The translations under genes and the position numbers were made by a program. A stretch of DNA of 64,000 nt, taken from the NCBI GenBank assembly GCA_002825465.1, contig PJER01000008.1, forward strand, positions 1-64,000, read 5' to 3'. Of the stretch, positions 52,801 to 62,619 are shown piece by piece. Origin of the DNA: Candidatus Thorarchaeota archaeon MP8T_1 (GTDB taxonomy: Archaea; Asgardarchaeota; Thorarchaeia; Thorarchaeales; Thorarchaeaceae). Under the pieces are notes generated by a model. It was given only the letters and a program-made list of their open reading frames with translations. It was not told where the DNA came from and made no database searches. Position 1 is the first letter of the stretch. Each line of letters begins with the position of its first letter.

Positions 52801-54210
52801 GTGAGGAGGAGATTCTGTACTTTCATTGTTTTCATATATCTTCTAGTGTCAATAAATCAACTTCAAACTGGGGGTCCCATTCAAAAAGAAACAGTGAGGG
52901 ATGATTTTGCGCCCTTTGTAATGGGTGAAGACAATAGCCCGATTGTCATAAAATCGAATAGTGATTTCTCAAATTACGGATGGGGAGGAGACGGATCTGA
53001 AGCAAATCCATACACGCTTGATGGGATTTCGTTGTATACCTATATGTTACCAGTATTAGAGATTAGAGACACAGATGCATATTTTGTGTTGAGCAATTCA
53101 TTTCTAAAACTTACTTCTAATTACCAAGGAGGAGGAATAATTACCTTGACAAATGTTACCAACGGAATCATCAGTAATTGTCAGATGGGCGATTATGCAT
53201 TCGCTGAGAGTACCGGAATTCAAGGCTATCAAGTAGCAAATATATCGATTATTAACTGTTTGATAACTGGAAATCAAGGTATATTTCTTGAAGGAGCAAT
53301 CAATTGTGTAATAAATGGCAATAGAATAACTCCACGAATTTCGGATATTAGCACATTTGGAATCTATATTTTATCTTCAAATCAAATGTTAATTTATGAC
53401 AATACAGTATTGTATAAACAGAATGGAATTCAACTGATGGCAACAGACAACAGCATTCTTTATGGGAATTCTATTTATGGTTGTTACAAGGGACTAGGTC
53501 TTGATAACACAAGGGAACACGTGGGGCAGTCGGAGCATAATACTATCTATAACAATTCTATTGGATGGTCAGAGAATACCAACGTTTTTGATTTTGGATT
53601 TCAGAATAGATGGGATGATAACATTAGTGTAGGAAATGCTTATTCTGATTACAATGAGTCAGGAGACTACATCATTTTTGAGGCTAAGGGTATAGTAGAT
53701 AGGTATCCGAGGAAGTTGATTGATGATCTCTTTGGACCACGCATCATTCACCACTTTCAAAATTATGGTGATGATTTTGTTGAACCAGGGCCAGTCAATT
53801 TCACTATGTATGCAGATGTGACGGACATTTCAGGAGTAGACACAGTCTTACTGAACTTTAACGGAACAGTACATAAAATGAATAGATCTATGAATGAGTC
53901 CACACCGAATAGTTACTACACTGTGTTTCCATATCGTGGAATCTACACAAAAACAATACATTTCTATTATGCATTTATTGCAAATGACACTCAAGGAAAT
54001 TACTTTGAAACCACAGACAACTATGGAGACATCGCACTTTGGCACCAGGATATACCGTACTCTCCAATTCAACCAATCTTTCCTTTGTCATTGCCATTCA
54101 TTATTGCAATTATCATCCCATTTGCAATTATTGGTACATGTGTTGCATATGTAGACCGCCGCTGGACTAATGAAAAGATACGATACGATGATGAGTTTGA
54201 TGTGTCCTAG
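52801..54210 (+). CDS. Secreted beta-helix (NosD-like) surface protein with membrane anchor
   Basis: The 469-residue protein starts at GTG with a signal sequence (about 5-25). The middle (about 45-300) is a right-handed beta-helix of the NosD/periplasmic copper-binding type, with repeats such as NGIISNCQMGDYAFAEST and SILYGNSIYGCYKGLGLDNT. A further Ig-like region (about 330-420) and a C-terminal transmembrane helix (about 432-455) follow. Such proteins are common on archaeal cell surfaces; the ligand is unknown. Confidence 0.75.
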   Translation: MRRRFCTFIVFIYLLVSINQLQTGGPIQKETVRDDFAPFVMGEDNSPIVIKSNSDFSNYGWGGDGSEANPYTLDGISLYTYMLPVLEIRDTDAYFVLSNSFLKLTSNYQGGGIITLTNVTNGIISNCQMGDYAFAESTGIQGYQVANISIINCLITGNQGIFLEGAINCVINGNRITPRISDISTFGIYILSSNQMLIYDNTVLYKQNGIQLMATDNSILYGNSIYGCYKGLGLDNTREHVGQSEHNTIYNNSIGWSENTNVFDFGFQNRWDDNISVGNAYSDYNESGDYIIFEAKGIVDRYPRKLIDDLFGPRIIHHFQNYGDDFVEPGPVNFTMYADVTDISGVDTVLLNFNGTVHKMNRSMNESTPNSYYTVFPYRGIYTKTIHFYYAFIANDTQGNYFETTDNYGDIALWHQDIPYSPIQPIFPLSLPFIIAIIIPFAIIGTCVAYVDRRWTNEKIRYDDEFDVS

Positions 54211-54288
54211 GATAGAATGTTCCGTCTGCATCATTCATTGATGAATTAGCACCGCGTCTATAAAATGAACATTCTATCACATCTTTAG

Positions 54289-56673
54289 CTAGATGTATCC
54301 AGGATACTGTTTTAGAATTTCAGCCATCTCTTGGAGTTTCTTATCTACTCTGAAATAGACAGATTCCTCTTCATAGAACCCATCAGGAAGTTTCTTACCA
54401 GCCTTGATTCCAGTCAGTAACTCTATTCCTTCATCTATTGTTCTTACCGTATAGATATGGAATTTCCCTGATTTCACAGCATCAACAATTTCCTCTTTCA
54501 GCATCAAATTCTGGGTGTTACTCTCAGGAATCATCACACCTTGCTTTCCAGTAAGACCATGAAGCTTGCATACTTCAAAGTAACCCTCGATCTTCTCATT
54601 GACACCGCCAATAGCTTGGACATCACCGTTCTGATTGACTGACCCAGTTACTGCAATGTACTGTTTAATTGGCAGACCAGAGAGTTCTGAAAGAATCGCA
54701 TAGAGTTCGGTGCTTGATGCACTATCTCCATCTACACCGGAGTAGCTCTGTTCGAATGCGATTTTTGCAGTTAATCCCAGAGGCTTGTTATGAGCAAATC
54801 GACGGGAGAGAAATCCACTAATTATCATGATTCCTTTTGTATGTGAAGGACCACTCATATCAGCTTCTCTTTCTATGTTAACGAGACCTTGCCTTCCAAC
54901 ACCTACGCTAGCTGTAATCCGAGAAGGCCCACCAAAAGCATAATCACCAAAACTGAGAACCGCTAGACCGTTGACTTGTCCTACATGCTCTCCAGTTGTA
55001 TCGATTAGAGTGATTCCTCGAGCAATCATTTCTTGTAGCTTTTCTTGAATTAGGTTCGATCTGTAAGTTTTCTCTTCAACAGCTTTCTTGACGTGAGCGC
55101 GAGTGATGTGTTTTACTTTCTCCTTTTCTGCATAGAATGAGGCTTCACGAACAATATCGGCAACATCAGCAAACTTTGTTGATATCTTAAGCTGATCTTC
55201 AGCCAATCTTGAACTGTATTCTATGAGTTTGCCAATAGCATCCTTTGTGAGATGTTTTAGATCTTCCTTTGTGCAAACATTACTGATGGCAGCAACATAT
55301 TTACTGATATTCTCTTCATTTCTGTCCATTGTGATATCAAAATGAGCCTTTACTTTGAAGAGTTCCTTAAAGTCAGGGTCCTTTGTATAGAGCATCTCAT
55401 ATGCTTCGGAGTCCCCAATCAAAACCACCTTGACTTTGAGCTTTATCGGTTCAGGTTTTAGACTCCTAGCTGAGATAACTCCAGAAGATTCAGCAGTATC
55501 TTCGATATTTATTTCCCCATTTTTCAAGGCTCGTTTTAGACTATCATACGCAAGTGGAGCCATCAGCAATTCAGGCACAGGAATGACAATGTATCCACCA
55601 TTAGCTTTGTGTAAACTCCCAGGACGAATCAAGGTAAAATCAGTAGAAAGGATTCCAAATTTAGCTTCCTTCTCTGCTTGTCCAAAGAGATTGAGGTAGG
55701 TTGGATTTAATTCAGCAATAACCGGAGCACCTTTGAGATCTTCATTGTCAACTAGAATATTCACTTCATATTTTCTGAAGAACTGCTCCACTGCCATTTG
55801 AACCTCAGGAGAAGCAGGGAGGTCGTCAGGATTTTGGAGAAATGCGTCAAGATGGTCAAGAATATCATTCTGAACGGCATCAATGTAGCTGATGACCCTA
55901 CTAAGCCCAGTATAAGTTTCTTTTAGATAATTTACATGATGGTCAATTGCGAAGAGTGCGACTTTCCGGTTTAACTCCTTGATATCAGTCTTTGAACTTG
56001 CATCAATTTCTCTAAGCTGTCGCATTGTATCTCTAAGTTCGCCTTCAAGTTCTTCCCGGGATTTGTTCAGTTTTTGTTGAGTTACTGCGTCAAGAGACTC
56101 AAATTCATCTTGTCCCATCAGTTTTCCTTCACGAGTTGGTACAATCAACAGACCACTCTCAGAACTCTGAAGAGCAAATCCTTTCTTTGTAGCAATATGG
56201 CTAATCTCTGAGAATAGTTTGTCTCGTTTTGCATCTGCTGCCTTCAAAGTAATTTTGCGGCGATTAGCATAGTCTTCACTTTGAAATGCCTCGGGAAGAA
56301 CTTTCTTCGTGTTTTCAATGAAGTCAGCAATATCCTTCTTGAGCTGCTTGGCTCTACCTTGAGGAACAGCAATAGCACAGGGCTCTGAAGGATTCTTAAA
56401 ATTGTGAATATAACACCAATCAGAAGGTGGTGTTTTGGATTGAGCAGATTCTTCAAGGAACACTTTCACTGTGGTAGTCTTACCTGTACCTGGTTGTCCT
56501 GCAACAAAAATATTGAATCCGGGTTTGTCAATCTCAAGACCGAAAGATAGTGCTTTCAATGCTCGACCTTGACCAATAATTTCGTCAAGTGGAGACAATT
56601 CAGCTGTAGTTTTGTATACCAGATGGCTTGTGTCATACTTCAATCTTATCTCATTGTATTCCAATTCTTTCAA
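54289..56673 (-). CDS. Lon-family ATP-dependent protease (AAA_32 type, bacterial YcbZ-like)
   Basis: The 794-residue protein has a Walker A GQPGTGKTTT near residue 60 and, after a long helical insert, a C-terminal Lon protease domain. The catalytic Ser is in GVDGDSASSTELYA and the Lys in IGGVNEKIEGYFEV. The intervening part has KANGGYIVIPVPELL and KVVLIGDSEAYEML typical of AAA_32/LonH-type proteins. It is not the usual membrane-bound archaeal LonB, as no transmembrane segment is seen. It probably degrades or remodels damaged proteins. Confidence 0.9.
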   Translation of the reverse strand: MKELEYNEIRLKYDTSHLVYKTTAELSPLDEIIGQGRALKALSFGLEIDKPGFNIFVAGQPGTGKTTTVKVFLEESAQSKTPPSDWCYIHNFKNPSEPCAIAVPQGRAKQLKKDIADFIENTKKVLPEAFQSEDYANRRKITLKAADAKRDKLFSEISHIATKKGFALQSSESGLLIVPTREGKLMGQDEFESLDAVTQQKLNKSREELEGELRDTMRQLREIDASSKTDIKELNRKVALFAIDHHVNYLKETYTGLSRVISYIDAVQNDILDHLDAFLQNPDDLPASPEVQMAVEQFFRKYEVNILVDNEDLKGAPVIAELNPTYLNLFGQAEKEAKFGILSTDFTLIRPGSLHKANGGYIVIPVPELLMAPLAYDSLKRALKNGEINIEDTAESSGVISARSLKPEPIKLKVKVVLIGDSEAYEMLYTKDPDFKELFKVKAHFDITMDRNEENISKYVAAISNVCTKEDLKHLTKDAIGKLIEYSSRLAEDQLKISTKFADVADIVREASFYAEKEKVKHITRAHVKKAVEEKTYRSNLIQEKLQEMIARGITLIDTTGEHVGQVNGLAVLSFGDYAFGGPSRITASVGVGRQGLVNIEREADMSGPSHTKGIMIISGFLSRRFAHNKPLGLTAKIAFEQSYSGVDGDSASSTELYAILSELSGLPIKQYIAVTGSVNQNGDVQAIGGVNEKIEGYFEVCKLHGLTGKQGVMIPESNTQNLMLKEEIVDAVKSGKFHIYTVRTIDEGIELLTGIKAGKKLPDGFYEEESVYFRVDKKLQEMAEILKQYPGYI

Positions 56674-56788
56674 CTTTTATCCCAGTAATTGTGACCTTGA
56701 CACAGAAATAAGATGTTACATATGGCAAAAAGACCTGCTAATTTCTCGAAGTTTACGTGATAATAACTAGTACCGGGTCAAATCTGAA

Positions 56789-57319
56789 TTACACATCTAA
56801 TTTGAGTTTGAATGTTTTCTCGAATTTTTGCAGTTTTGGTGCAATCACATAACGACAGTAACCCTGATTCGGATTGTTCCTGAAGAAGTTCTGATGGTAA
56901 TCTTCTGCAGGGTAGAATGTGTCAAATGCAGTAATCTCTGTCACAATAGGTTTGTTAAACTGTCCAGTGGCATCCAATTCAGCTTTCATCTTTTTTGCAA
57001 TCTTCTTCTGTTCCTCGTTATGATAGAATATGACAGACCTGTATTGCGGTCCAACATCATTTCCTTGACGATTCAATGTTGTGGGATCATGAGTTTTGAA
57101 GAACACCTCAAGTAATTCAGAGAATGAAATTTGTTCGGGATCAAATTCAATCTGACATACTTCTGCATGTCCAGTCACACCTGTGCAAACCTGTTCGTAC
57201 GAAGGGTTCTTCACATGACCGCCTGAATATCCAGAAACTACTGATTTTACACCTTTAAGTTGCTGGAACACCGCTTCAGTGCACCAAAAACACCCAGTTC
57301 CAAATGTTGAAAACTCCAT
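56789..57319 (-). CDS. msrA: Peptide methionine sulfoxide reductase MsrA
   Basis: The 176-residue protein has the MsrA signature [19 protein letters not shown] at the N-terminus with the catalytic Cys, then [19 protein letters not shown] and [20 protein letters not shown]. It reduces methionine-S-sulfoxide in proteins. The length is normal. Its start lies 19 bases from the divergent FMN reductase frame, so the two may share a promoter region. Confidence 0.95.
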   Translation of the reverse strand: MEFSTFGTGCFWCTEAVFQQLKGVKSVVSGYSGGHVKNPSYEQVCTGVTGHAEVCQIEFDPEQISFSELLEVFFKTHDPTTLNRQGNDVGPQYRSVIFYHNEEQKKIAKKMKAELDATGQFNKPIVTEITAFDTFYPAEDYHQNFFRNNPNQGYCRYVIAPKLQKFEKTFKLKLDV

Positions 57320-57394
57320 ACAAACCCATCCATATTATTGCTAATCAACAACAAGAAAGCGGCAATAATTCAGATGAAAAGGGAACGAATGCGT

Positions 57395-57937
57395 ATGGAA
57401 ATTCTATCAATTAACGGAAGTCCAAGAAAGGGAGGAAATACAGAAACGCTTCTTGAGGCAATCAATGCTGGAGCAAAAGACGGTGGAGCGCAGGTATCAA
57501 GGATTGACCTCAGGAAATTAGTTGTTCATCCTTGTCGTGCATGTGACACATGTAAACGTACAGGTGTGTGTGTCCAAAAAGACGACATGGAAGATATCGT
57601 ATCTGCAATGCGACAGGCAGATGTTTGGGTACTTGGAACTCCAGTATATTGGTGGGGAGCGACAGCTCAACTAAAAGCATTCATAGACAGATGGTATGGC
57701 ATAGATAGAGAGTTCTTCAAAAACCGTAAGGTCGTAGTAGTTGTACCATTTGAATCGAAGAATGTCAAAACGGCAGACCATGTCGTTGGAATGTTCCGAG
57801 ATATCTTTGATTACCTATCTATGAATCAGATTGGAACATTATTAGCACCTGGAGTGTATGATCGTGGAGAAATCATGAACAGATCCGATTATCTTAAAGC
57901 TGCAGAAAATCTAGGTAGATCAATTGCAAAGAATTAG
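57395..57937 (+). CDS. NADPH-dependent FMN reductase / iron-sulfur flavoprotein-like
   Basis: The protein has 180 residues from ATG 57395 (MEILSINGSPRKGGNTETLL); the frame extends upstream to 57338, but homologues start here. The flavodoxin-fold FMN loop is INGSPRKGGNT. A compact Cys motif, HPCRACDTCKRTGVC, is the pattern of iron-sulfur flavoproteins that carry a [4Fe-4S] cluster. GTPVYWWGATAQLKAFIDRW is also typical. It transfers electrons from ferredoxin or NADPH; the acceptor is unknown. Confidence 0.87.
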   Translation: MEILSINGSPRKGGNTETLLEAINAGAKDGGAQVSRIDLRKLVVHPCRACDTCKRTGVCVQKDDMEDIVSAMRQADVWVLGTPVYWWGATAQLKAFIDRWYGIDREFFKNRKVVVVVPFESKNVKTADHVVGMFRDIFDYLSMNQIGTLLAPGVYDRGEIMNRSDYLKAAENLGRSIAKN

Positions 57938-58458
57938 TGATTAAAGGGCACACCTTCATGTGATTTGGATTTTAACTGATAGTAAACAACACGAAGTATG
58001 TAAAAACCAGCTCCTAAAAGACCAAGGAAGACACAACTACTGTAAACAAATCCAAATTGAAAAATGTCGATAAAGGGGTTTCCAATCATTGGATAAAATG
58101 GATTCATCTCGGGATAGAGAAACGAGTCAAGTAAGACATGAGAATATGTTCCAATGATACTTGCAGGGAAAATATGGCGAAGTGAAGATTCTTGTTTTAA
58201 TCCAAAGAGTGAAACTAAGATGTTGAGATACCTCCTGAATGGATAGATACCAACAGTGAGAACACATGCAAGAATCGTAGCCCCAAGATATGTGTGAAAA
58301 AAACCGTGAAATGGATAGGGAAGTCCGAAAATTAGGATTGCAAGTGGCTCTATATCAATAAACACACTGGCGATAAAGACCGTTGAGAAATCAATGAACG
58401 GGAACAGAAGCATACCAAGAAATAACCCTGGTCCAAAATGATAGGGGGTGAATGGCAT
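57934..58458 (-). CDS. Membrane protein related to DUF4184-like family
   Basis: The 174-residue protein begins MPFTPYHFGPGLFLGMLLFP and has about five hydrophobic helices. SVFIDIEPLAILIFG and SHVLLDSFLYPEMNPFYPM parallel the H/D/E-rich motifs of the gene at 44132. That suggests both belong to one group of membrane metal-dependent hydrolase-like proteins, but activity is unproven. It converges with the FMN reductase gene, overlapping by 4 bases. Confidence 0.7.
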   Translation of the reverse strand: MPFTPYHFGPGLFLGMLLFPFIDFSTVFIASVFIDIEPLAILIFGLPYPFHGFFHTYLGATILACVLTVGIYPFRRYLNILVSLFGLKQESSLRHIFPASIIGTYSHVLLDSFLYPEMNPFYPMIGNPFIDIFQFGFVYSSCVFLGLLGAGFYILRVVYYQLKSKSHEGVPFNH

Positions 58459-58534
58459 GATTAAATCACCTTATCGACTTACAGCATCTTGGATATAAGT
58501 AAATTGAACTTCCAATTGATGTATTATGTGCTTT

Positions 58535-58990
58535 CTACATCACGGTTAGACGTTCTTCAACCTCCTCTTCTTGTGATACCTCTTCAGGAACCAGACTCAC
58601 AAAGTCAGAACTCTGCTCATCTTCATGGATTCTGATCATTGAGATCCAGCCCATCGGGATGACACTGGAGTGGACAGGTCGTCGGGGTCCAACAATAAAG
58701 TAATCTTCGCCCACATAGATGATGCGTACACCATGTGTTTCTGCAACCATCTCATCCCTATCATCTGCATGACCATATGCACTAGAACAGAGATAGACAT
58801 CAACTATACTCTCTGATTCTGCAAGATAGTTCAACATCCCTTTCCAGTCTTTTCCAAATTCAAGCGTGCTTCTCGTGGCGTCTATTTCTTTTGACCTCCA
58901 ATCTTTGTCTTCATGATTAGTTCCGTACAGAGTATATAAGACCCAAGAGATTTGCACTAAAACCTTCCAGAATTGTGCATCATGTGGCAA
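58535..58990 (-). CDS. Hypothetical protein, start uncertain
   Basis: The open frame gives 151 residues, but a good TATA-like sequence (TCTTATATACT, minus strand, 58931-58941) lies inside its N-terminal part. The real start may be ATG 58837, giving about 101 residues beginning MLNYLAESESIVDVYLCSSA. Conserved-looking features are HADDRDEMVAETHGVRIIYV and a C-terminal acidic stretch (EEVSQEEEVEERL). No family is recognised. Confidence 0.5.
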   Translation of the reverse strand: MPHDAQFWKVLVQISWVLYTLYGTNHEDKDWRSKEIDATRSTLEFGKDWKGMLNYLAESESIVDVYLCSSAYGHADDRDEMVAETHGVRIIYVGEDYFIVGPRRPVHSSVIPMGWISMIRIHEDEQSSDFVSLVPEEVSQEEEVEERLTVM

Positions 58991-59062
58991 ATATTGCCAT
59001 TAAAAAAAGACAGAGGATTATTCTATCCACAAGTGAACCATAATCATAGCTGATTGGCCCAT

Positions 59063-59425
59063 TCAGGAGTCTACCCCTTTCCTATCACTAATCTGATGAT
59101 GAATCCAATCTAAGGGGGCGCGTAAAGCATATCGAGGACCAGAAAATCTCATCACTTCTCTGATCCTGCCTCGCATTTCGGGCTTATAACAATGAATAGG
59201 ACATTTTCTACATGTAGGTTTTTCTTCCTGATATCGACAATGCGACAATCTCAGATGAGAATATTCGAGCAGATTCTGGCATTCTGAGCACAAGGTCTCG
59301 CCAGATGATCCATGTTTTTTCTCGCAAAATAGATGAATGAATTTCTCAACGGTTTCCTTTTCTTTCTGTATCTTGGGGCCATCATTTGAAGAGGGAGAGT
59401 CATCATTCATTCTGCATATCACCAA
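59063..59425 (-). CDS. YgbA_NO-type nitrous-oxide-stimulated promoter family protein
   Basis: The 120-residue protein contains KETVEKFIHLFCEKKHG, then LCSECQNLLEYSHLRLSHC and KPTCRKCPIHCYKPEMRGRI, ending RFSGPRYALRAPLDWIHH. This Cys-rich order matches the YgbA_NO family, named for a bacterial gene induced by nitrosative stress. The six or more cysteines suggest a metal or FeS site. Its presence in an anaerobic archaeon beside MsrA and an iron-sulfur flavoprotein suggests a stress-response group, by position only. Confidence 0.8.
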   Translation of the reverse strand: MVICRMNDDSPSSNDGPKIQKEKETVEKFIHLFCEKKHGSSGETLCSECQNLLEYSHLRLSHCRYQEEKPTCRKCPIHCYKPEMRGRIREVMRFSGPRYALRAPLDWIHHQISDRKGVDS

Positions 59426-59540
59426 TGTTCTTTCCGTTAGGGATGACTAGTGTATTTCAAGAGTTAGATAGTGACATCCCCTAAGACAATCCTTAAGATA
59501 GGTAGAATTTCGCAACACTCAACATCTCAGAGGTTATCTC

Positions 59541-59816
59541 ATGGTTCAGTACTGTCCAATGGTGAAAGGTGCATGCAGAGGTAAAGGATGCGATTTTTGG
59601 GCAAGGGTCAAGATACGCAAACTCTCCCTTAATGAGTTAGTCAACAGTATCCGTGAATCTATTGTGGTATGTGAGAATAATGGTGGTATGTCAAAAGACG
59701 ATGCCATACGAGAATATTGGACACATCTTGGAATAAAGAATATGGACAGAGTTTGCGAGGAAGAACCAGACCTCTGCACCAAAATGATGGATGCAGAGAT
59801 CTTGGCAAAGGAATAA
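59541..59816 (+). CDS. Small Cys-containing protein, unknown
   Basis: The 91-residue protein starts MVQYCPMVKGACRGKGCDFW, with four cysteines in the N-terminal 20 residues or near them that could bind a cluster or metal. The rest is helical (ELVNSIRESIVVCENNGGMS). It ends near the divergent-facing oxidase gene. No family is recognised. Confidence 0.65.
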   Translation: MVQYCPMVKGACRGKGCDFWARVKIRKLSLNELVNSIRESIVVCENNGGMSKDDAIREYWTHLGIKNMDRVCEEEPDLCTKMMDAEILAKE

Positions 59817-59823
59817 TTTGAAC

Positions 59824-61464
59824 CTATACTAGTTCCGGAATCATATTTCCTCTATTGATGAGCCACTTTGAATCAAGTGCTTTCTTTACTTCTTGCATTT
59901 CTGCGATACCGTTAGAGCCATACATAACCTCAAGAAATGCACGTTTGAGTTTTCCAATGCCATGCTCAGCAGCAACGGTCCCACCAAGTTCAACTGCTCG
60001 TTTTGCAAAGGTCATATAATTATTCATTCCTTGATCAACTTCTTCATTGTTACGAGGAATCATATTACAGTGCAAGTGATTGTTCCCAATATGACCAAAT
60101 ATCACGAATTCCATTCCTTGTGCTTCAAGAGTGGTTCGATAAAACTTGAGATATTCACGTAGTGCTTCATCAGGTACAGCCATGTCTGTTCCAATTTTGT
60201 GTACTTTATGATACTCTGCTTTACGTTGTGCAATCAATCCATTTACAGTTTCAGGAACAAAGTGACGGACAGTCTTCATCTTTTCAAGCTCAGTCCAATC
60301 AAGACCAGCCCAACTTGACTCAGAAGAGGTATTATGCCTGTTGAGAATCTCCTCAAGAGCCATAATCTTCGATTCCATATCAGCCTCTTCATAGGAAAAC
60401 TCGAAGAATATAATGGCTTTTGTATCAGATTTCATTGCAGGGACAGTGATTCCAGCAGATGAAGCTTTGTCCTTAATCATTTGAATAGCATTTGGACCAA
60501 AATACTCCAAGAAATCCATCTTCACAGGAGAGTCAGGAGCTCTGATGTCATAGACAAAATTGACAGCATCATCTTCACTTGGAAAGAATGCCATGACTGT
60601 CATGATATTTTCTGGAAGTCTGTGGAGACCTAATTCGACCATGGTGATAATTCCCAAAATCCCTTCGGAACCAATGAAAAGGTCAATTAAATCCATATCA
60701 GGTGTTACGTAAAGTCCAGCGGCGTTCTTAGTTTTAGGCATCGTATAACTGGGCAATATCACATCGATATCTGTGCCATCACTTGTGGTAATGATGAATT
60801 TTCCATCTGAAGAAATTACGTCACCTCGTTTAATATCTAGGATATCACCATTAGCAAGAACGACCCGGATTCGCATAACCCAATCTCGAACTGCACCGTA
60901 TTTGAATGTCTTAGCACCTGATGCGTTACATGCAACAATACCTCCCAACCAAGCACTCATCTCAGTTGGATCTACAGGGAATGTGAATGTACCAGATTCT
61001 CCAAGAAACTTGGCAAGAACTGCTTGGTGGTTTCCTGACCCTGTATTCTTGAAGTCATCAAGTGTCTTGGTCGATACAGCTTTGACAAGGTCTTCGAGAG
61101 TTACTCCAGCTTCTGCAGCAATTGAATATAGATTATCGTCCTCTCCGTAATTCATATAGAGAAGATCTGTCATCTTTTCAAGATTCATAGCAATTCCGCC
61201 AAGTGGAACTGCTGCTCCAGTCAATCCTGTTCTCCCACCTTGTACTGTAACAGGAGTGCCATTTTCGAATGCAGATCTCATAATTGCAGCAACTTCAGCC
61301 TCGGTTGATGGAAAAATGAGTTTCTCAGCTTCTCCCTCAAATGAGTGGCTTTCGTCGTCGAGATAGAGTGCATAGGTATCTGTAATTTCAGCTTGGTCTG
61401 TTACAGTTTTAACCTTGGACAAATCCACATCTTCAGGTTTTCTTGCTAAAATACGGTTGGTCAT
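59824..61464 (-). CDS. FAD-linked oxidase (GlcD / D-lactate dehydrogenase type)
   Basis: The 546-residue protein has a PCMH-type FAD-binding domain (TPVTVQGGRTGLTGAAVPLG, and GNHQAVLAKFLGESGTFTFP further on). The C-terminal domain has VIFGHIGNNHLHCNMIPRN and GGTVAAEHGIGKLKRAFLEV, which hold the catalytic His residues of this family. It oxidises D-lactate, glycolate or another 2-hydroxyacid. Given the 2-hydroxyacyl-CoA genes at 35-38 kb, a role in 2-hydroxyacid metabolism is plausible. The partner FeS subunit is not adjacent. Confidence 0.9.
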   Translation of the reverse strand: MTNRILARKPEDVDLSKVKTVTDQAEITDTYALYLDDESHSFEGEAEKLIFPSTEAEVAAIMRSAFENGTPVTVQGGRTGLTGAAVPLGGIAMNLEKMTDLLYMNYGEDDNLYSIAAEAGVTLEDLVKAVSTKTLDDFKNTGSGNHQAVLAKFLGESGTFTFPVDPTEMSAWLGGIVACNASGAKTFKYGAVRDWVMRIRVVLANGDILDIKRGDVISSDGKFIITTSDGTDIDVILPSYTMPKTKNAAGLYVTPDMDLIDLFIGSEGILGIITMVELGLHRLPENIMTVMAFFPSEDDAVNFVYDIRAPDSPVKMDFLEYFGPNAIQMIKDKASSAGITVPAMKSDTKAIIFFEFSYEEADMESKIMALEEILNRHNTSSESSWAGLDWTELEKMKTVRHFVPETVNGLIAQRKAEYHKVHKIGTDMAVPDEALREYLKFYRTTLEAQGMEFVIFGHIGNNHLHCNMIPRNNEEVDQGMNNYMTFAKRAVELGGTVAAEHGIGKLKRAFLEVMYGSNGIAEMQEVKKALDSKWLINRGNMIPELV

Positions 61465-61616
61465 CGTTTTTACGCCTCACTATGAGTCTTTCCGCAATTT
61501 GGCGTACAAAGTATAGCAATATCAAGGATTTGGTGTAATATCAGTGAGTAGGCTTTTAAGACAACAACCACCAGCCACCAAAAATCAAACGATTTTAGTA
61601 AATATAGTGATGCCCC

Positions 61617-62525
61617 TTGAGAATAGCAGCAATATCAGATTTGCATGTGCTTCCTGATGGTAGTGATATTGAACTGTTGAGTAGTATCAAGAGGAGAGTT
61701 GAAGAGATATCTCCAGATGTCTTTGTTATTGCTGGCGATATCAGCGATCAATTAGAACTAGTATCTAAATCATTATCTCAACTGCGTGTGCCAGATTGCA
61801 CGAATCTCTTTGTTGCTGGTAATCATGATATTTGGTTTGAGGATGGAAAATCACCTACATCACTTGACAAATACTCGAAACACATCAGAGAAATGTGTGA
61901 CAAGAATGGATTCATCCATCTACCAGATCATCAGTTCATATATGATGACATAGCCTTCGTGGGCAGTATTGGTTGGTATGATTACTCATTCAGAAGAGCT
62001 GAATTAGGGATTCCTATTGAAAATTATGAACAAAAGGAATATCGGGGGGCAGTATGGTATGATATATTCAAGATTGATTGGAGATTCAGTGATATAGAAG
62101 CTACCGCTCTATTCAATCAAAAACTAGAATATGATCTTTCAACTCTTCCAGATGATGTCACTCAGGTCGTCTATGTCTCGCATCATCTACCTTTTCGAGA
62201 ATTAACTGTCTATAAAGACCGACTCCCATGGGATTTCCACAGTGCATTTATGGGTGCACAGAGTACAGGGCAGATTCTGAAAAATGATGAAAGGTTCATA
62301 CTGTCAATTTCAGGACATAGTCATGTTAGAAACAAGATTCAGATAGGAAATATTACTGCAATGACTGTCCCTCTAGGCTATGGTCGACCTGACAAGGATA
62401 GTCTTGATAGTCTGGTCAAAGATGCAATAGCAGTTGTTGAGTTGTCATCTAAGAGGATTGATGTAAAAGATTTCGTCCAGGGCGACCTCTGTGAAGATCT
62501 TCCATTCATTCAATCAAGACGGTGA
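61617..62525 (+). CDS. Metallophosphoesterase
   Basis: The 302-residue protein starts at TTG. All calcineurin-like motifs are present: AISDLHVLPDGS, VIAGDISDQ, VAGNHDIWF, VSHHLPF and SGHSHVRN. These bind two metal ions and hydrolyse phosphoester bonds. The substrate (nucleotide, phosphoprotein or DNA) is unknown. It stands alone between the oxidase and the transporter. Confidence 0.9.
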   Translation: MRIAAISDLHVLPDGSDIELLSSIKRRVEEISPDVFVIAGDISDQLELVSKSLSQLRVPDCTNLFVAGNHDIWFEDGKSPTSLDKYSKHIREMCDKNGFIHLPDHQFIYDDIAFVGSIGWYDYSFRRAELGIPIENYEQKEYRGAVWYDIFKIDWRFSDIEATALFNQKLEYDLSTLPDDVTQVVYVSHHLPFRELTVYKDRLPWDFHSAFMGAQSTGQILKNDERFILSISGHSHVRNKIQIGNITAMTVPLGYGRPDKDSLDSLVKDAIAVVELSSKRIDVKDFVQGDLCEDLPFIQSRR

Positions 62526-62619
62526 ATCAACTCGACACATTAATGAGCAGGAGATTCATTGTCCTCAAACGCTCTGTATTGCTAAGAAATAATACAAACT
62601 CAAAGACGTGACAGTTACA

